A DNA stretch of 64,000 bases from Dokdonella sp. (GCF_017744955.1 NZ_JAGIAG010000002.1:310001-374000), one strand, 5' to 3'. Positions 28,224-39,609 are shown, numbered from the stretch's first letter. A program made the numbers and translations. The notes: generated by a model not told the origin, from the letters alone.

Positions 28224-28901
28224 TCAAGCCCTGCGATCGACAGGCGCGCCCGACCGTCGATAGGTCAGCAGCCTTCCGCGAAACGGCGGCGCTTCGTCCG
28301 GTGTCATCGGCCCGCGCCACTCCTCGACCGCATAGCCTTGCGCCGCGAGCGCGCGCGTGAGCAGAGCACTGTTGCCGCGGCCCGGATCCGCGATGACGAT
28401 CTCGGCCTCCGCGCTCGCGTGGCGTTCGAGCACCGGCGCGAGCTGGGTGGCGTGGCCGCGTTCGTACAGGATGTCGCTGCCGATGATCAGGTCGAAGCGA
28501 CCCAGGTCCGGCTCCGCCACCGTCCATTGCAGGGTGCGGTACGGCACCGGCGCCAGGCCGTTCAGCGCGGCGTTCTCGTGCAGGAAGGATTCCGCCAACG
28601 GATGATGGTCGGTCGCCAGTACGTCCGCCCCGCGCTGCTGCAGCACGAGGCTGGCCAGGCCGAGCCCGCAGCCGAGTTCGAGGATGCGCCTGCCGGCGAT
28701 CGGGTGGCGGCTCATCGCCTCGGCGAGCAGGCAGCCGGCCGGCCAGACGTGGCCGAACAGGCTCCATTGCGCCGAGGAGATGCCGGCGCGCTCCGCGTGG
28801 CCGTCGGCGTCGTCGTATTGCTGCAGGTCGCTGAGCGCGCGGACGTGCAGGTCGCGCTCGCCGAAGCGCAAGCGGAGCTGGCGGGTGGTGTAGCCGGTCA
28901 T
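28224..28901 (-). CDS. Class I SAM-dependent methyltransferase (lysine-methyltransferase-like)
   Basis: 225 aa. The SAM-binding motif is RRILELGCGLGLASLVLQQRG (about residues 72-92), followed by VLATDHHPLAESFL, then DLIIGSDILYERGHATQLAPVL (motif IV-like) and EIVIADPGRGNSALLTRAL. Its N-terminal GHVWPAGCLLAEAM motif is typical of METTL21/Methyltransf_16-like protein methyltransferases. The substrate is unknown. Soluble. Confidence 0.8.
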   Translation of the reverse strand: MTGYTTRQLRLRFGERDLHVRALSDLQQYDDADGHAERAGISSAQWSLFGHVWPAGCLLAEAMSRHPIAGRRILELGCGLGLASLVLQQRGADVLATDHHPLAESFLHENAALNGLAPVPYRTLQWTVAEPDLGRFDLIIGSDILYERGHATQLAPVLERHASAEAEIVIADPGRGNSALLTRALAAQGYAVEEWRGPMTPDEAPPFRGRLLTYRRSGAPVDRRA

Positions 28902-29082
28902 CGCTGCATCTTACGCGACCGACGCACTTCGTCACTGCCGTCGCGCGACTGCGACGTGGCGGGATTCGGCGCGTTTCGGCGTATCGAAGGCGGAATAGGG
29001 TTCGGCATCGAGCCCGAGGGCACGCCATTCGCAAAGTGACGTGCACGGCAGTGTGCTGCAAAGGTCAGGCGGGAGGGGCGAC

Positions 29083-32009
<2,927 letters not shown>

Positions 32010-32013
<4 letters not shown>

Positions 32014-32540
32014 GCTGTCCCCAGCGACTCGTACAGCAACGCCTTCGCCATCATCCAGTCGCGCTGCACCGTGCGTTCGGCGACGCCGAGCGCCAACGCG
32101 GTTTCCTTTTCCGAATAGCCCGCGAAGTAGCGGCATTCGACCACACGCGCCAGCCGCGGCGAGATCTGTTCGAGCGCATTCAATGCGTCGTCGAGCGCAG
32201 CGATACGCTCGTCGCTTTCGGCAAGCACGTCGACTTCGTCGATGTCGAGCGGAGCCTGTCCGCCGCCGCGCTTGTCGCGCAGACGCGAACGTGCGTGCGA
32301 GACCAGCACCTGCCGCATGGCGAGCGCCGCGGTGTTGAGGAAATGCGCGCGGTCCTCGAAGACCCCTTGGCGCGCCAGCTTCAGGTAGGCCTCGTGCACG
32401 AGGGCGGTGGTGCCGAGCGTCTCGGACGGGCTGGTGGAGCGGCCGCGCTCGCGCCGCGCGATGCGCTGCAAATCCGCATAGAACAGCTTGACCAGCAGCT
32501 CGACGGCCTGGTCGCTGGACGGCGAAAGATCTCCCTGCAT
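32010..32540 (-). CDS. ECF sigma factor (TIGR02999-like)
   Basis: 176 aa. Region 2 is about residues 12-80 (VKLFYADLQRIARRE, TTALVHEAYLKLARQ, FLNTAALAMRQVLVSHARSR). Region 4 (about 110-170) contains LDDALNALEQISPRLARVVECRYFAGYSEKETALALGVAERTVQRDW with a recognition helix. This is the ECF type seen beside Ser/Thr kinases in Acidobacteria and Xanthomonads. It is convergent with the kinase gene (stop codons overlap) and divergent from the S74 gene (130 bp gap). It probably controls genes of this locus; that is inference. Confidence 0.9.
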
Positions 32541-32670
32541 GGGCGGATTGTGCAGCAAATCCAGCCGTGCGGCATGCGTGGGTGAATCATGGCGGGTTTG
32601 CCTATCGGCCGGCGTAGTAGGGGTTGGCTGGATCGGCCAATACCGGTCGTTCCACATCACGGGAGGAGAG

Positions 32671-34005
32671 ATGAACACGTCACATCGCCACATCGCTTGG
32701 GCCGTCGGCCTGGCACTCGCTTTCGGCGGTTGCGCGGCGCAGGCTGCGAGCTTCACCTACCACGGCAGCCTCGACGACGGCGGTCGGCCGGCCAGCGGTC
32801 GCTACGACCTGCGTGTGACGCCCTACGGCAGCGAGAAGGCCGTTGCGCCCCTGGCGGACGCGGTCACGCTGTACGGCGTCGAAGTCAAGGATGGCCGTTT
32901 CAGTACCGAAGTCGATTTCGGCAGCGTCGCCGTCGGTGATGGCTGGATCGGCGTCGCCGTGCGCAAGGCCGGTGGCGGCGAATTCGCCGAGTTGGGCGGG
33001 CGTTCGGAGATCAATGGCAGCGGAGCTTGCTGGTCGACCACAGGCAATGCCGGAACGGCCCCAGGTGTCAACTATCTCGGAACATCCGACGATCAGCCGC
33101 TGATTTTTGGCGCCAGAGGGTTGTATGCCGGACAGTTCACCCCGACCGCTGACAGTGTCGCGTTCAGCATCGGATCGTCCTCCGCGGACGGCAAGCAATC
33201 CATGGCAATGGGTGATCATTCGGAAGCTCATGGCGGGTACAGTTTTGCCGGCGGACACGCCAAGACCGCGGCAGGTCATGATCGCAGCTTCATCTGGGGC
33301 GGCAGCGGCCGCGACTTCAGCTACAGCGGTGCGGCCGATCAGTTCATCATCGGAGCTGACGGCGGCGTAGGCATCAATACGAATACTTTCCGGGAATTTA
33401 CGACCGAGCTGCAAATCAATCCTCGTCCCGATCCATTTGATCTCAGAGACGTCGAGATCGCATTGATAACGGACGACAAGTGGGCAAACATTTACCTGAC
33501 CCGCAACACGGGACGGTTGAACCTCAACGCGGGGGGAGGCGTCCACATAGTGACTCAGGTGGAAATCTCCGGAAATCTCACTGTAAACGGCGAAGCGTCG
33601 AAATCCACCGCAGGCGCCTGGCAGGCGAACTCCGACGGCCGCATCAAGCAGGACATCCAGCCGATCGACAGTGCGCTCGACACGCTGGCGAAAGTGCACC
33701 CGGTCAGCTTCCGCTACACCGACGCCTACCGCGCCGCGCATCCGGAAGTCGCCGACCAGCGTTACTACAACGTGATCGCGCAGCAGTTCGCCGAGGTGTT
33801 CCCGGACGCGGTGACGAAGTCCGGCGAGTACCTGCCGGGCGCCGAGAAGAACGCCGACAACGAGATCCTGCAGGTCGACACCTATCCGGCGCAGATCGTG
33901 ACCATCGCCGCGGTGCAGGAGCTGGCGCAGAAGAACGCCGCGCTCGAGGCGACCGTGCAGAAGCTGATGGCGCGCCTGGCCAAGCTCGAAGCGAAGGGGA
34001 AGTGA
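32671..34005 (+). CDS. Secreted protein with C-terminal peptidase S74 / intramolecular chaperone domain
   Basis: 444 aa. A signal peptide (1-26, ends AAQAAS) is followed by a beta-rich domain (FTYHGSLDDGGRPASGRYDLRV). A middle region has hallmarks of a trimeric beta-helix fibre (GDHSEAHGGYSFAGGHAKTAAG repeats). The C-terminal S74 domain starts NSDGRIKQDI (Ser321, the self-cleavage serine in phage endosialidase chaperones), then NVIAQQFAEVFPDAV and a coiled coil LAQKNAALEATVQKLMARL. GGGAGGAGAG lies directly before ATG 32671. No phage genes are nearby. Confidence 0.85.
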   Translation: MNTSHRHIAWAVGLALAFGGCAAQAASFTYHGSLDDGGRPASGRYDLRVTPYGSEKAVAPLADAVTLYGVEVKDGRFSTEVDFGSVAVGDGWIGVAVRKAGGGEFAELGGRSEINGSGACWSTTGNAGTAPGVNYLGTSDDQPLIFGARGLYAGQFTPTADSVAFSIGSSSADGKQSMAMGDHSEAHGGYSFAGGHAKTAAGHDRSFIWGGSGRDFSYSGAADQFIIGADGGVGINTNTFREFTTELQINPRPDPFDLRDVEIALITDDKWANIYLTRNTGRLNLNAGGGVHIVTQVEISGNLTVNGEASKSTAGAWQANSDGRIKQDIQPIDSALDTLAKVHPVSFRYTDAYRAAHPEVADQRYYNVIAQQFAEVFPDAVTKSGEYLPGAEKNADNEILQVDTYPAQIVTIAAVQELAQKNAALEATVQKLMARLAKLEAKGK

Positions 34006-34006
34006 G

Positions 34007-34447
34007 ATGGACGCGCCGATCCCCGGAGCGACGCCGAGAACGCCGTCGCACCTGCGAACAGCGGCGTCCGTCCAAAGCGGCGAAAGGAATTCCCGCATGC
34101 GAGGGAACGACGCCGGAGAGGCGGCGGCGCATGGCGGAATCCCGCGATGTCGCTTAGGCGTCGCGGCGGTTTCGCTGTGCGTGTTGCTCATCGGCACGAC
34201 CGCATCGGCAGCCGATCCGGCGTCATCGCGATTCACGGTGCAGGCGTCGATGCAGGCCAAGTCAGCCGCACAGGCGGGCAGCGGTTTCGAGGTGCGCGCG
34301 CAGCTGACGCCGACGCGAACGCGCGTCGCAGGTGGCGGCTATGCGATCGACGCCGTCGCCGCGCCGGCGGGAACCTGCGGCGGCAGCGACATCATCTTTC
34401 GCGACGGCTTCGACCCGCGCATGTCGGCGTCGCCGTCCGGCGGATAG
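34007..34447 (+). CDS. Small secreted protein with C-terminal IIFRDGFD motif
   Basis: 146 aa from ATG 34007, which is 1 bp after the stop of the S74 gene (translational coupling likely). A hydrophobic export signal GVAAVSLCVLLIGTTASA is at about residues 51-68, with a long N-terminal preface. The C-terminus CGGSDIIFRDGFDPRMS matches a tail motif common in secreted proteins of this order. The alternative start ATG 34097 lies inside a REP-like AATTCCCGCATGCG palindrome. Function is unknown; it may be cosecreted with the S74 protein. Confidence 0.55.
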   Translation: MDAPIPGATPRTPSHLRTAASVQSGERNSRMRGNDAGEAAAHGGIPRCRLGVAAVSLCVLLIGTTASAADPASSRFTVQASMQAKSAAQAGSGFEVRAQLTPTRTRVAGGGYAIDAVAAPAGTCGGSDIIFRDGFDPRMSASPSGG

Positions 34448-34500
34448 AAGTCGGGGCGCTTGGCGGACCGACGCCGTCCTTCCCGGGCGATTTCCGCAGG

Positions 34501-34533
34501 CCGCCCGCCCTTTCCCCGGGGCGGGCGGTTTCT
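34501..34533 (+). terminator. Rho-independent terminator after the S74 operon
   Basis: CCGCCCGCCC (34501-34510) and GGGCGGGCGG (34519-34528) form a perfect 10-bp stem with an 8-nt loop, followed by TTTCTTCG. It lies 54 bp after the stop of the small secreted protein gene. Confidence 0.8.
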
Positions 34534-34615
34534 TCGCGACGTTCGCCGCAGCGCGTATGGACCTCATCGGCGAGCCGGACTAGCATCGAACGCTTTCCGT
34601 CCGGAGGGTCCGCTC

Positions 34616-36268
34616 TTGAAACGTCTGCTTGCCACCAGCATCGCTCTCGCCCTGTCGTCGTCCGCCTTCGCCGAGAAGGCGCCGACGTTCGACGCCAAGC
34701 GCCTCTCCGAAGACGTCAAGACGCTGTCCTCGGACGCATTCGAGGGACGCGGCCCGGCCACGCCGGGCGAGACCAAGACGGTCGAATACATCGTCGCGCA
34801 GATGAAGGCGGCCGGATTGCAGCCCGGCGGCGACCTGAAGGACGGCCAGCGTGCCTGGACGCAGGCGGTGCCGCTGGCGCGTTCGCAGATCAGCGGCACG
34901 CCGAAGCTCGACGTCGCCGTCGGCGGCAAGAACGAGGCGCTGACGCAGGGCGAGCAGATCGCAGTGCGCGCGGCGATGGAAGGTTCCAAGTCCGTCTCGA
35001 TCAAGGACGCGCCGCTGGTCTTCCTCGGCTACGGCGTCGATGCGCCGGAGCGCAAGTGGAACGACTTCAAGGGCGTCGACCTGAAGGGCAAGATCGGCAT
35101 CGTGCTGATCAACGACCCGGACTTCGAAACCGGCAAGGGCGACTTCGGCGGCAAGGCGATGACCTACTACGGCCGCTGGACGTACAAGTTCGAGGAAGGC
35201 GCGCGCAAGGGCGCCGCCGGCATCCTGATCGTGCACGAGACCGCGCCGGCTTCCTACGGCTGGAACACGGTCAAGAACTCCAATACCAACACGATGTTCG
35301 ACGTCGTGCGCGACAACGGCGCGGCGGTGCATCCGAAGCTGGAAGGCTGGATCCAGCGCGATTTCGCCGCGGACCTGTTCAAGCGCGCCGGGCTCGACTT
35401 CGAGGCGCAGAAGAAGCTGGCGCAGACGCGCGAGTTCAAGCCGGTCGAGCTGAAGGGTGCGACGTTCTCGGCCGACTACGCGGTCGATCAGCAGGTGATC
35501 ACCTCGCAGAACGTGGTCGGCCGCATCGAAGGCGCGCAGCGTCCGGACGAGACGGTGATCTACAGCGCGCACTGGGATCACCTCGGCGTCGGCGAGCCGG
35601 ACAAGAAGGGCGACAAGATCTACAACGGCGCGGTCGACAACGCGACCGGCGTCGCCGCGTTGATCGAGATGGGCCGCGCGTTCGCGCAGAGCCCGAAGCC
35701 GCAGCGCTCGGTGGTGTTCCTCGCCGTGACGGCGGAGGAGAAGGGGCTGCTCGGTTCGGAGTACTACGCGTCCAAGCCGCTGTATCCGCTCGGCAAGACC
35801 GTCGCCGACATCAACATGGACGCGCTCGATCCGGGCGATCCGTCGCGCAACTTCACGATCTCCGGCAGCGCGAAGTCCGATCTGATCGACCAGCTGATCG
35901 CCGAAGGCAAGAGCTTCGGCCTGGCCTACACGCCCGATTCGCATCCGGAGGCCGGCTACTTCTTCCGCTCCGATCATTTCCCGTTCGCCAAGCGCGGCGT
36001 GCCGGCGGTGTCGTTCGGTTCCGGCGACGACCTGGTCAAGGGCGGCAAGGCGGCCGGCGAAGCGGCGCAGAAGGACTACACGACCAATCGCTACCACCAG
36101 CAGGGCGACGAGTGGCAGGCCGACTGGAGCTTCACCGGCATGGCGCGCGATCTCGGCCTGCTCTACAAGCTCGGCAACGATCTGGCGAACTCCAAGCGCT
36201 GGCCGGATTGGTCGAAGGATTCGGAATTCCGCGGCGCGCGCGACGCGAGCGCGGCGGAGCGGCGCTGA
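34616..36268 (+). CDS. M28-family zinc aminopeptidase, exported
   Basis: 550 aa from TTG 34616, which has GGAGGG 8 nt upstream. LKRLLATSIALALSSSAFA is the signal peptide. The M28 metal ligands are visible in SAHWDHLG, DNATGVA, AEEKGLLGSEYY (catalytic Glu), NMDAL and RSDHFPFAKRGVPAV. A PA-like insert of about residues 120-290 sits before the catalytic block. It is likely periplasmic and releases N-terminal residues from peptides. Related enzymes are common in this order. The TTG is preferred because no in-frame ATG gives a signal peptide and the Shine-Dalgarno is strong. Confidence 0.92.
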   Translation: MKRLLATSIALALSSSAFAEKAPTFDAKRLSEDVKTLSSDAFEGRGPATPGETKTVEYIVAQMKAAGLQPGGDLKDGQRAWTQAVPLARSQISGTPKLDVAVGGKNEALTQGEQIAVRAAMEGSKSVSIKDAPLVFLGYGVDAPERKWNDFKGVDLKGKIGIVLINDPDFETGKGDFGGKAMTYYGRWTYKFEEGARKGAAGILIVHETAPASYGWNTVKNSNTNTMFDVVRDNGAAVHPKLEGWIQRDFAADLFKRAGLDFEAQKKLAQTREFKPVELKGATFSADYAVDQQVITSQNVVGRIEGAQRPDETVIYSAHWDHLGVGEPDKKGDKIYNGAVDNATGVAALIEMGRAFAQSPKPQRSVVFLAVTAEEKGLLGSEYYASKPLYPLGKTVADINMDALDPGDPSRNFTISGSAKSDLIDQLIAEGKSFGLAYTPDSHPEAGYFFRSDHFPFAKRGVPAVSFGSGDDLVKGGKAAGEAAQKDYTTNRYHQQGDEWQADWSFTGMARDLGLLYKLGNDLANSKRWPDWSKDSEFRGARDASAAERR

Positions 36269-36409
36269 TTCCGCCGCGATGACGATTCGCCGCGCGACCG
36301 ATGGGTCGCGCGGCGATCGGGTGCTCCGGGAATCTCGAAGGAATTGCGAGCGGCGCGAGGGAGTGCCGCTCCCGATCGAGGGCATCGCTCCTCGATCGGT
36401 GCTGTCGAA

Positions 36410-36514
36410 AAAGCTTCCTCTCGCAGAGGCGCAGAGAGCGCAGAGAAAAGCATCCCGACGAAAAGCTCTCTCTGCTTTCTCTCTCTGCGTTCTCCGCGTC
36501 TCCGCGAGAGAACC
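36410..36514. repeat. Dispersed palindromic element, CTCGCAGAG family, copy 2
   Basis: CTCTCGCAGAGGCGCAGAG on the left and CTCTCTGCGTTCTCCGCG plus TCTCCGCGAGAG on the right are inverted repeats of the same family as 28051-28150 and 54131-54423. It fills the convergent gap between the M28 peptidase and the SleB-type hydrolase. Confidence 0.8.
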
Positions 36515-36521
36515 GCCTTCG

Positions 36522-36959
36522 TCAGTTGATGCTGTAGAAGTTGTGCGCGCCGATCGTCGCCAGCGGCGGGCCCTTGATCCACGACGGCCAGGCCGAATCG
36601 GCCACGACGAAATAGTAGGCGTGCGGGACCACGAACTTGCGCTGGTCCGTCGGCAGCGACCACATCGCGATCGCGCGGCCGGCAATCTTCCACGCCTTGC
36701 CCCAGGCGTCCGGGTTGTCGAGCACGAAGTTCTGGCTCATCGTCGCCGTCGCGAACTGGCCGGGTGCGCGCACGACCTCGCAGACCGTGTTGCCCCAGCG
36801 TCCGCGTTCGCGACGCCGCATCGCCACTTCGGCGACGGCCATCTGGCCGGTCTGCGACTCGCTGCGCGCTTCGAGATAGACCGTCGTCGCCAGGCAGACC
36901 TGATCGGCGGCCGGTTGCGGCAGCGCCGAAGCGAGCCACAGCAGGAAGGACAGTTTCAT
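36522..36959 (-). CDS. SleB-type cell-wall hydrolase
   Basis: 145 aa. Signal-like MKLSFLLWLASALPQPA. The Hydrolase_2/SleB core is CLATTVYLEARSESQTGQMAVAEVAMRR (catalytic Glu in YLEAR), then NTVCEVVRAPGQFA, and the late AWPSWIKGPPLATIGAHNFY, where the His/Phe-Tyr close the fold. It likely cuts peptidoglycan in the periplasm. It is shorter than SleB of sporeformers, as usual in Gram-negatives. The 36960-37346 gap upstream has no convincing gene; it holds only a palindrome at 37283. Confidence 0.85.
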   Translation of the reverse strand: MKLSFLLWLASALPQPAADQVCLATTVYLEARSESQTGQMAVAEVAMRRRERGRWGNTVCEVVRAPGQFATATMSQNFVLDNPDAWGKAWKIAGRAIAMWSLPTDQRKFVVPHAYYFVVADSAWPSWIKGPPLATIGAHNFYSIN

Positions 36960-37282
36960 TTTCTTCTACCTCACTCACTTCGGCCTTCGCGTCGCCTCGC
37001 GCGCATGACGCGAGCGGGGAGGGTCCGCGTCGTGCGAGGAGCACGTCGCGCGCTGGGCCTTCTTGATTGCGAAGCTGCGGCGCGTGCGCGAAGGATCGCT
37101 GCGACGGCGCCAGTTGGTTGCGTCTGCCACCCCGGCAGTCGCTCCAACTTCGGGTGTTGCCGATCGGCGAATTTCGTCGATCGTTTCCGCGCGAAACGCG
37201 CGAGTGTTAGGAATTTGTTGCGCCCTCCGTGGGGCGCGGAGCGGGAGATTACGCGATGCGAGGGGCGCTTGTCTCCACCCAG

Positions 37283-37300
37283 GCTGAATGAACATTCAGC
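37283..37300. promoter_or_regulatory. Orphan operator-like palindrome GCTGAATG-AA-CATTCAGC
   Basis: Perfect 8-bp arms around a 2-nt spacer, in a gap that is otherwise empty (36960-37346), about 324 bp upstream of the SleB gene. TGAATG-N2-CATTCA palindromes are typical of TetR-family operators. No regulator gene is adjacent. Confidence 0.45.
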
Positions 37301-37346
37301 TTCGTATTCATCGCGCGGAACGTGAAAATGTTTGAACTGCAAACGG

Positions 37347-37379
37347 CAAAAACGTCTAGACGTATTTACGTCTGGACGT
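37347..37379 (-). terminator. ygfZ: Rho-independent terminator of ygfZ
   Basis: The transcript of the minus strand reads ACGTCCAGACGT-AAAT-ACGTCTAGACGT, a 12-bp stem with one mismatch, followed by TTTTTGCC. It starts immediately after the ygfZ stop codon (37380-37382). One arm is itself a 12-bp palindrome. Confidence 0.85.
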
Positions 37380-38273
37380 CTAAACGGTAATGACGAATAC
37401 GCCGAGTCCGTCCGCCGTCTTCAATGCGCCGGCGTCGTCGGGTTGGTCGATCGGCATCACGGCCAGCGCTTCGCTCGCGTCGGCGGAGACCGGTGCGGCG
37501 TAGAGGATGCGTCCGGCGTTCGCGCCGGCGGCGTCGAGGAGTTCGGTACCGTTCGCCGGCGCTGCGCCGTCAACGCGCAGCCGTCGCAGGCCGCGCTTGT
37601 TGCCACCGCGGAAATGCAGGCGCGCGGCGATTTCCTGACCCGGATAGCAGCCTTTGTCGAAGCGGATCGCATCGAGGCGTTCGAGATCGAGCGCCTGCGG
37701 CACGAACTCGCCGCCGAGCGCCGGCGCCAACAGCGGCAGTCCAGCCGCGACGTCGGCCGCGCGCCAGCGATTCAGCGCATCGGCATCGACGTCCACTGCC
37801 GGCGACGGCGCCAGCCATGCGATGCGGTTCTCGCCGCCGGGCTGGCGGAAGGCGAAGCCGTCGGCACGGGCGACGATGGCGTGCGTGTCGAGCGGCGTGT
37901 CGAGTTCGTCAGCCGACAGCGCATGCAGCGTCCAGTCCGTCGACGCGCTCAACGTGAGCTTGGCGCGGAACACGTAGCGTGCGAGCGCTTCACGCATCGC
38001 CTCGGCGCCGCCGAGAGGAAGCCAGGCCAGCAGGCGATCCGTTTCGACGCACATCAGCAGAAAGAAGTGGCGAGCCCGGCCTTGCGCGTCGAGCCACGCG
38101 CTCCACTGCCAGTGGCCGGGAGTCAACGTACTCACGTCGCTGGTGAACTGCGCCTGCGCGAAGGACGAAGCATCGGCGCCGGAGAGGGTGAGCAGTTCGG
38201 CGGGGCAGAGCGGCATGGGCATCGATGTCGTATCCGGCAGGTCGAGGTTCAAGCCTAGCATCGCGCGTCGCAT
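37380..38273 (-). CDS. ygfZ: YgfZ/GcvT-like folate-binding Fe-S protein
   Basis: 297 aa. It has the conserved KGCYPGQEIAARLHFRGGNKRGLRR (the K-G-C-Y-x-G-Q-E signature with its Cys), plus LTLSGADASSFAQAQFTSDV. YgfZ binds tetrahydrofolate and helps assembly or repair of certain Fe-S enzymes. GGAGG lies 9 nt before ATG 38273. It sits beside the succinate dehydrogenase operon, as in many gammaproteobacteria, and is transcribed away from it. Confidence 0.92.
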   Translation of the reverse strand: MRRAMLGLNLDLPDTTSMPMPLCPAELLTLSGADASSFAQAQFTSDVSTLTPGHWQWSAWLDAQGRARHFFLLMCVETDRLLAWLPLGGAEAMREALARYVFRAKLTLSASTDWTLHALSADELDTPLDTHAIVARADGFAFRQPGGENRIAWLAPSPAVDVDADALNRWRAADVAAGLPLLAPALGGEFVPQALDLERLDAIRFDKGCYPGQEIAARLHFRGGNKRGLRRLRVDGAAPANGTELLDAAGANAGRILYAAPVSADASEALAVMPIDQPDDAGALKTADGLGVFVITV

Positions 38274-38418
38274 GCACCGGCGCCTCCCGCCGCTGAAGCC
38301 GCGCCATGAGCGACGCGCTTTGCTCCGCTCGAGAAGTGCGGCCAGGGATGGCCGCGGGCGGGGCCGCCGAAGCTGCGGCCGCTGCGCGATCCCATGCTGC
38401 GACGACTGCGGCGATCGG

Positions 38419-38545
38419 GGACGATCGCAGCAGCATCCATCATGGACGGCCGCGGGTGGATTCGCCGAAGCTTCCGGTCGTTCTGCGGATCCGTACCTGG
38501 ACGATCGTGGCGATCACGGACGATCGCAAAAGCCACGGACGATCG
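38419..38545 (+). repeat. GGACGATCG tandem array upstream of the sdh promoter
   Basis: GGACGATCG occurs at 38419, 38499, 38518 and 38537; the last three are spaced exactly 19 bp apart. The last two share GGACGATCGCAAAA. The array ends 8 bp before the predicted -35 of the sdh operon. The rest of the 38274-38599 gap holds no gene I recognise. Confidence 0.75.
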
Positions 38546-38553
38546 CAAAAACA

Positions 38554-38582
38554 TTGTCAGCGCGCCTCGCTGGGTTTAACCT
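38554..38582 (+). promoter_or_regulatory. Predicted sdh operon promoter
   Basis: TTGTCA (38554-38559), a 17-bp spacer and TAACCT (38577-38582), about 18 bp before the SDHAF4-like start. The -35 is good and the -10 is weak, so an activator binding the tandem array just upstream would make sense. Confidence 0.5.
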
Positions 38583-38599
38583 TTGCGCCGCACTGCACC

Positions 38600-38773
38600 A
38601 TGTCCGAACCCGAATCCCCAGCCGAATCTGCGAAGACGCCCGCGACCGAACGTGTCGAGGACACGGCGACCGCGCGCGTGACGCCGGCGGCTGAAACCGG
38701 CGGACGTGAGTCGGGGTTGGATCCCGTTCGATACGGGGATTGGGAAAAGAACGGCCGCTGCATCGATTTCTGA
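38600..38773 (+). CDS. SDHAF4-like (DUF1674) succinate dehydrogenase assembly factor
   Basis: 57 aa. The acidic, disordered N-terminus (MSEPESPAESAKTPATE...) is followed by the conserved C-terminal block RESGLDPVRYGDWEKNGRCIDF, which is the DUF1674/SDHAF4 signature. In mitochondria SDHAF4 binds flavinylated SdhA and promotes its union with SdhB; the bacterial role is inferred. It precedes sdhC by 57 bp and is the first gene after the predicted promoter, so it is probably expressed with the operon. Confidence 0.85.
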   Translation: MSEPESPAESAKTPATERVEDTATARVTPAAETGGRESGLDPVRYGDWEKNGRCIDF

Positions 38774-38830
38774 TGCGAACCCGCGTCGTGGGGACGCGGC
38801 GGCCATCCACAACGTCAGCACGAGCCAGCC

Positions 38831-39226
38831 ATGCCAGCCACCGCGCGACCGTTATCGCCGCACCTCTCGATCTACCGCTGGCAGATCCAGATGGTCACCT
38901 CGATCCTGCACCGCGCGACCGGCATCGCGCTCGCCGCCGGCACGATCCTGCTCGTCGTCGCGCTGCTCGCGCTGGCGTCCGGCCCCGAAGCGTATGCGAA
39001 GGTGCAGGCGTTCTGCGCTTCCTGGATCGGCCTGCTGCTGCTGTTCGGCTGGACCTGGTCGCTGGCCTATCACCTGCTCAACGGCATCCGTCACCTTCTG
39101 CAAGACGCCGGCCTCGGCTATCTGCCGGCGCAGTTCGTGCGCAACGGCTGGCTGGTGGTCGCCGGCAGCCTGGTGCTGACGGCGCTGGTCTGGGTCTGCG
39201 TGTTCGCGCAGCGGGGTGGCGCATGA
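38831..39226 (+). CDS. sdhC: Succinate dehydrogenase cytochrome b556 subunit
   Basis: 131 aa, three membrane helices. RPLSPHLSIYRWQIQMVTSILHRATGIAL is the SdhC signature. YHLLNGIRHLLQDAG carries the heme-ligand and quinone-site His/Arg residues. Anchors SdhAB in the inner membrane and reduces ubiquinone. Its stop overlaps the sdhD start (ATGA at 39223). Confidence 0.95.
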   Translation: MPATARPLSPHLSIYRWQIQMVTSILHRATGIALAAGTILLVVALLALASGPEAYAKVQAFCASWIGLLLLFGWTWSLAYHLLNGIRHLLQDAGLGYLPAQFVRNGWLVVAGSLVLTALVWVCVFAQRGGA

Positions 39227-39606
39227 GCAACCTGCGCACACCGCTGAAGAACGCGCTCGGTCTCGGCTCGGCCAAGCAGGGCGCCCATCATTTCATCGTG
39301 CAGCGCCTGACCGCGGTCGCGTTGCTGTTCCTGTCGCTGTGGTTCGTCTGGACCGTGCTGGGCGCGCTGCACGGTGACTACGCAGCCGCGCGCGCGCTGG
39401 TCGCGCAGCCGTTCAACGCGGTGCTGATGCTGGCCTTCATCGTCGCGGTGTTCTGGCACGCGCAGCTCGGCCTGCAGGTCGTGGTCGAGGACTACGTGCA
39501 CACGCGTTGGCTCGAAGTCGCGCTGCAGATCGCGATCAAGTTCCTCTGCTTCCTCGGCGGCGCGGCCAGCGCGCTCGCCGTCATCCGCATTGCGCTGGGG
39601 CGCTGA
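39223..39606 (+). CDS. sdhD: Succinate dehydrogenase hydrophobic membrane anchor subunit
   Basis: 127 aa, three helices. The N-terminus RTPLKNALGLGSAKQGAHHFIVQRLTAVAL has the Ser/Arg quinone-region pattern. HAQLGLQVVVEDYVH is the SdhD hallmark, with heme-proximal His and the Asp-Tyr pair of the quinone pocket. It overlaps sdhC by 4 bp and ends 3 bp before sdhA. Confidence 0.93.
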   Translation: MSNLRTPLKNALGLGSAKQGAHHFIVQRLTAVALLFLSLWFVWTVLGALHGDYAAARALVAQPFNAVLMLAFIVAVFWHAQLGLQVVVEDYVHTRWLEVALQIAIKFLCFLGGAASALAVIRIALGR

Positions 39607-39609
39607 CCG

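Noticed and set aside
32671..34005. Prophage tail gene (because of the S74 domain)
   Set aside because: No other phage gene, integrase or attachment site is near. A signal peptide is present, which phage tail proteins lack.
37055..37346. Open frames of 100-120 codons on the minus strand in the SleB-ygfZ gap
   Set aside because: They are Arg/Ser-rich with no start signal and no domain; typical noise in high GC.
38419..38545. CRISPR array at the GGACGATCG repeats
   Set aside because: Repeats are 9-14 bp with 19-bp period, too short and too close for CRISPR repeats and spacers, with no cas genes nearby.
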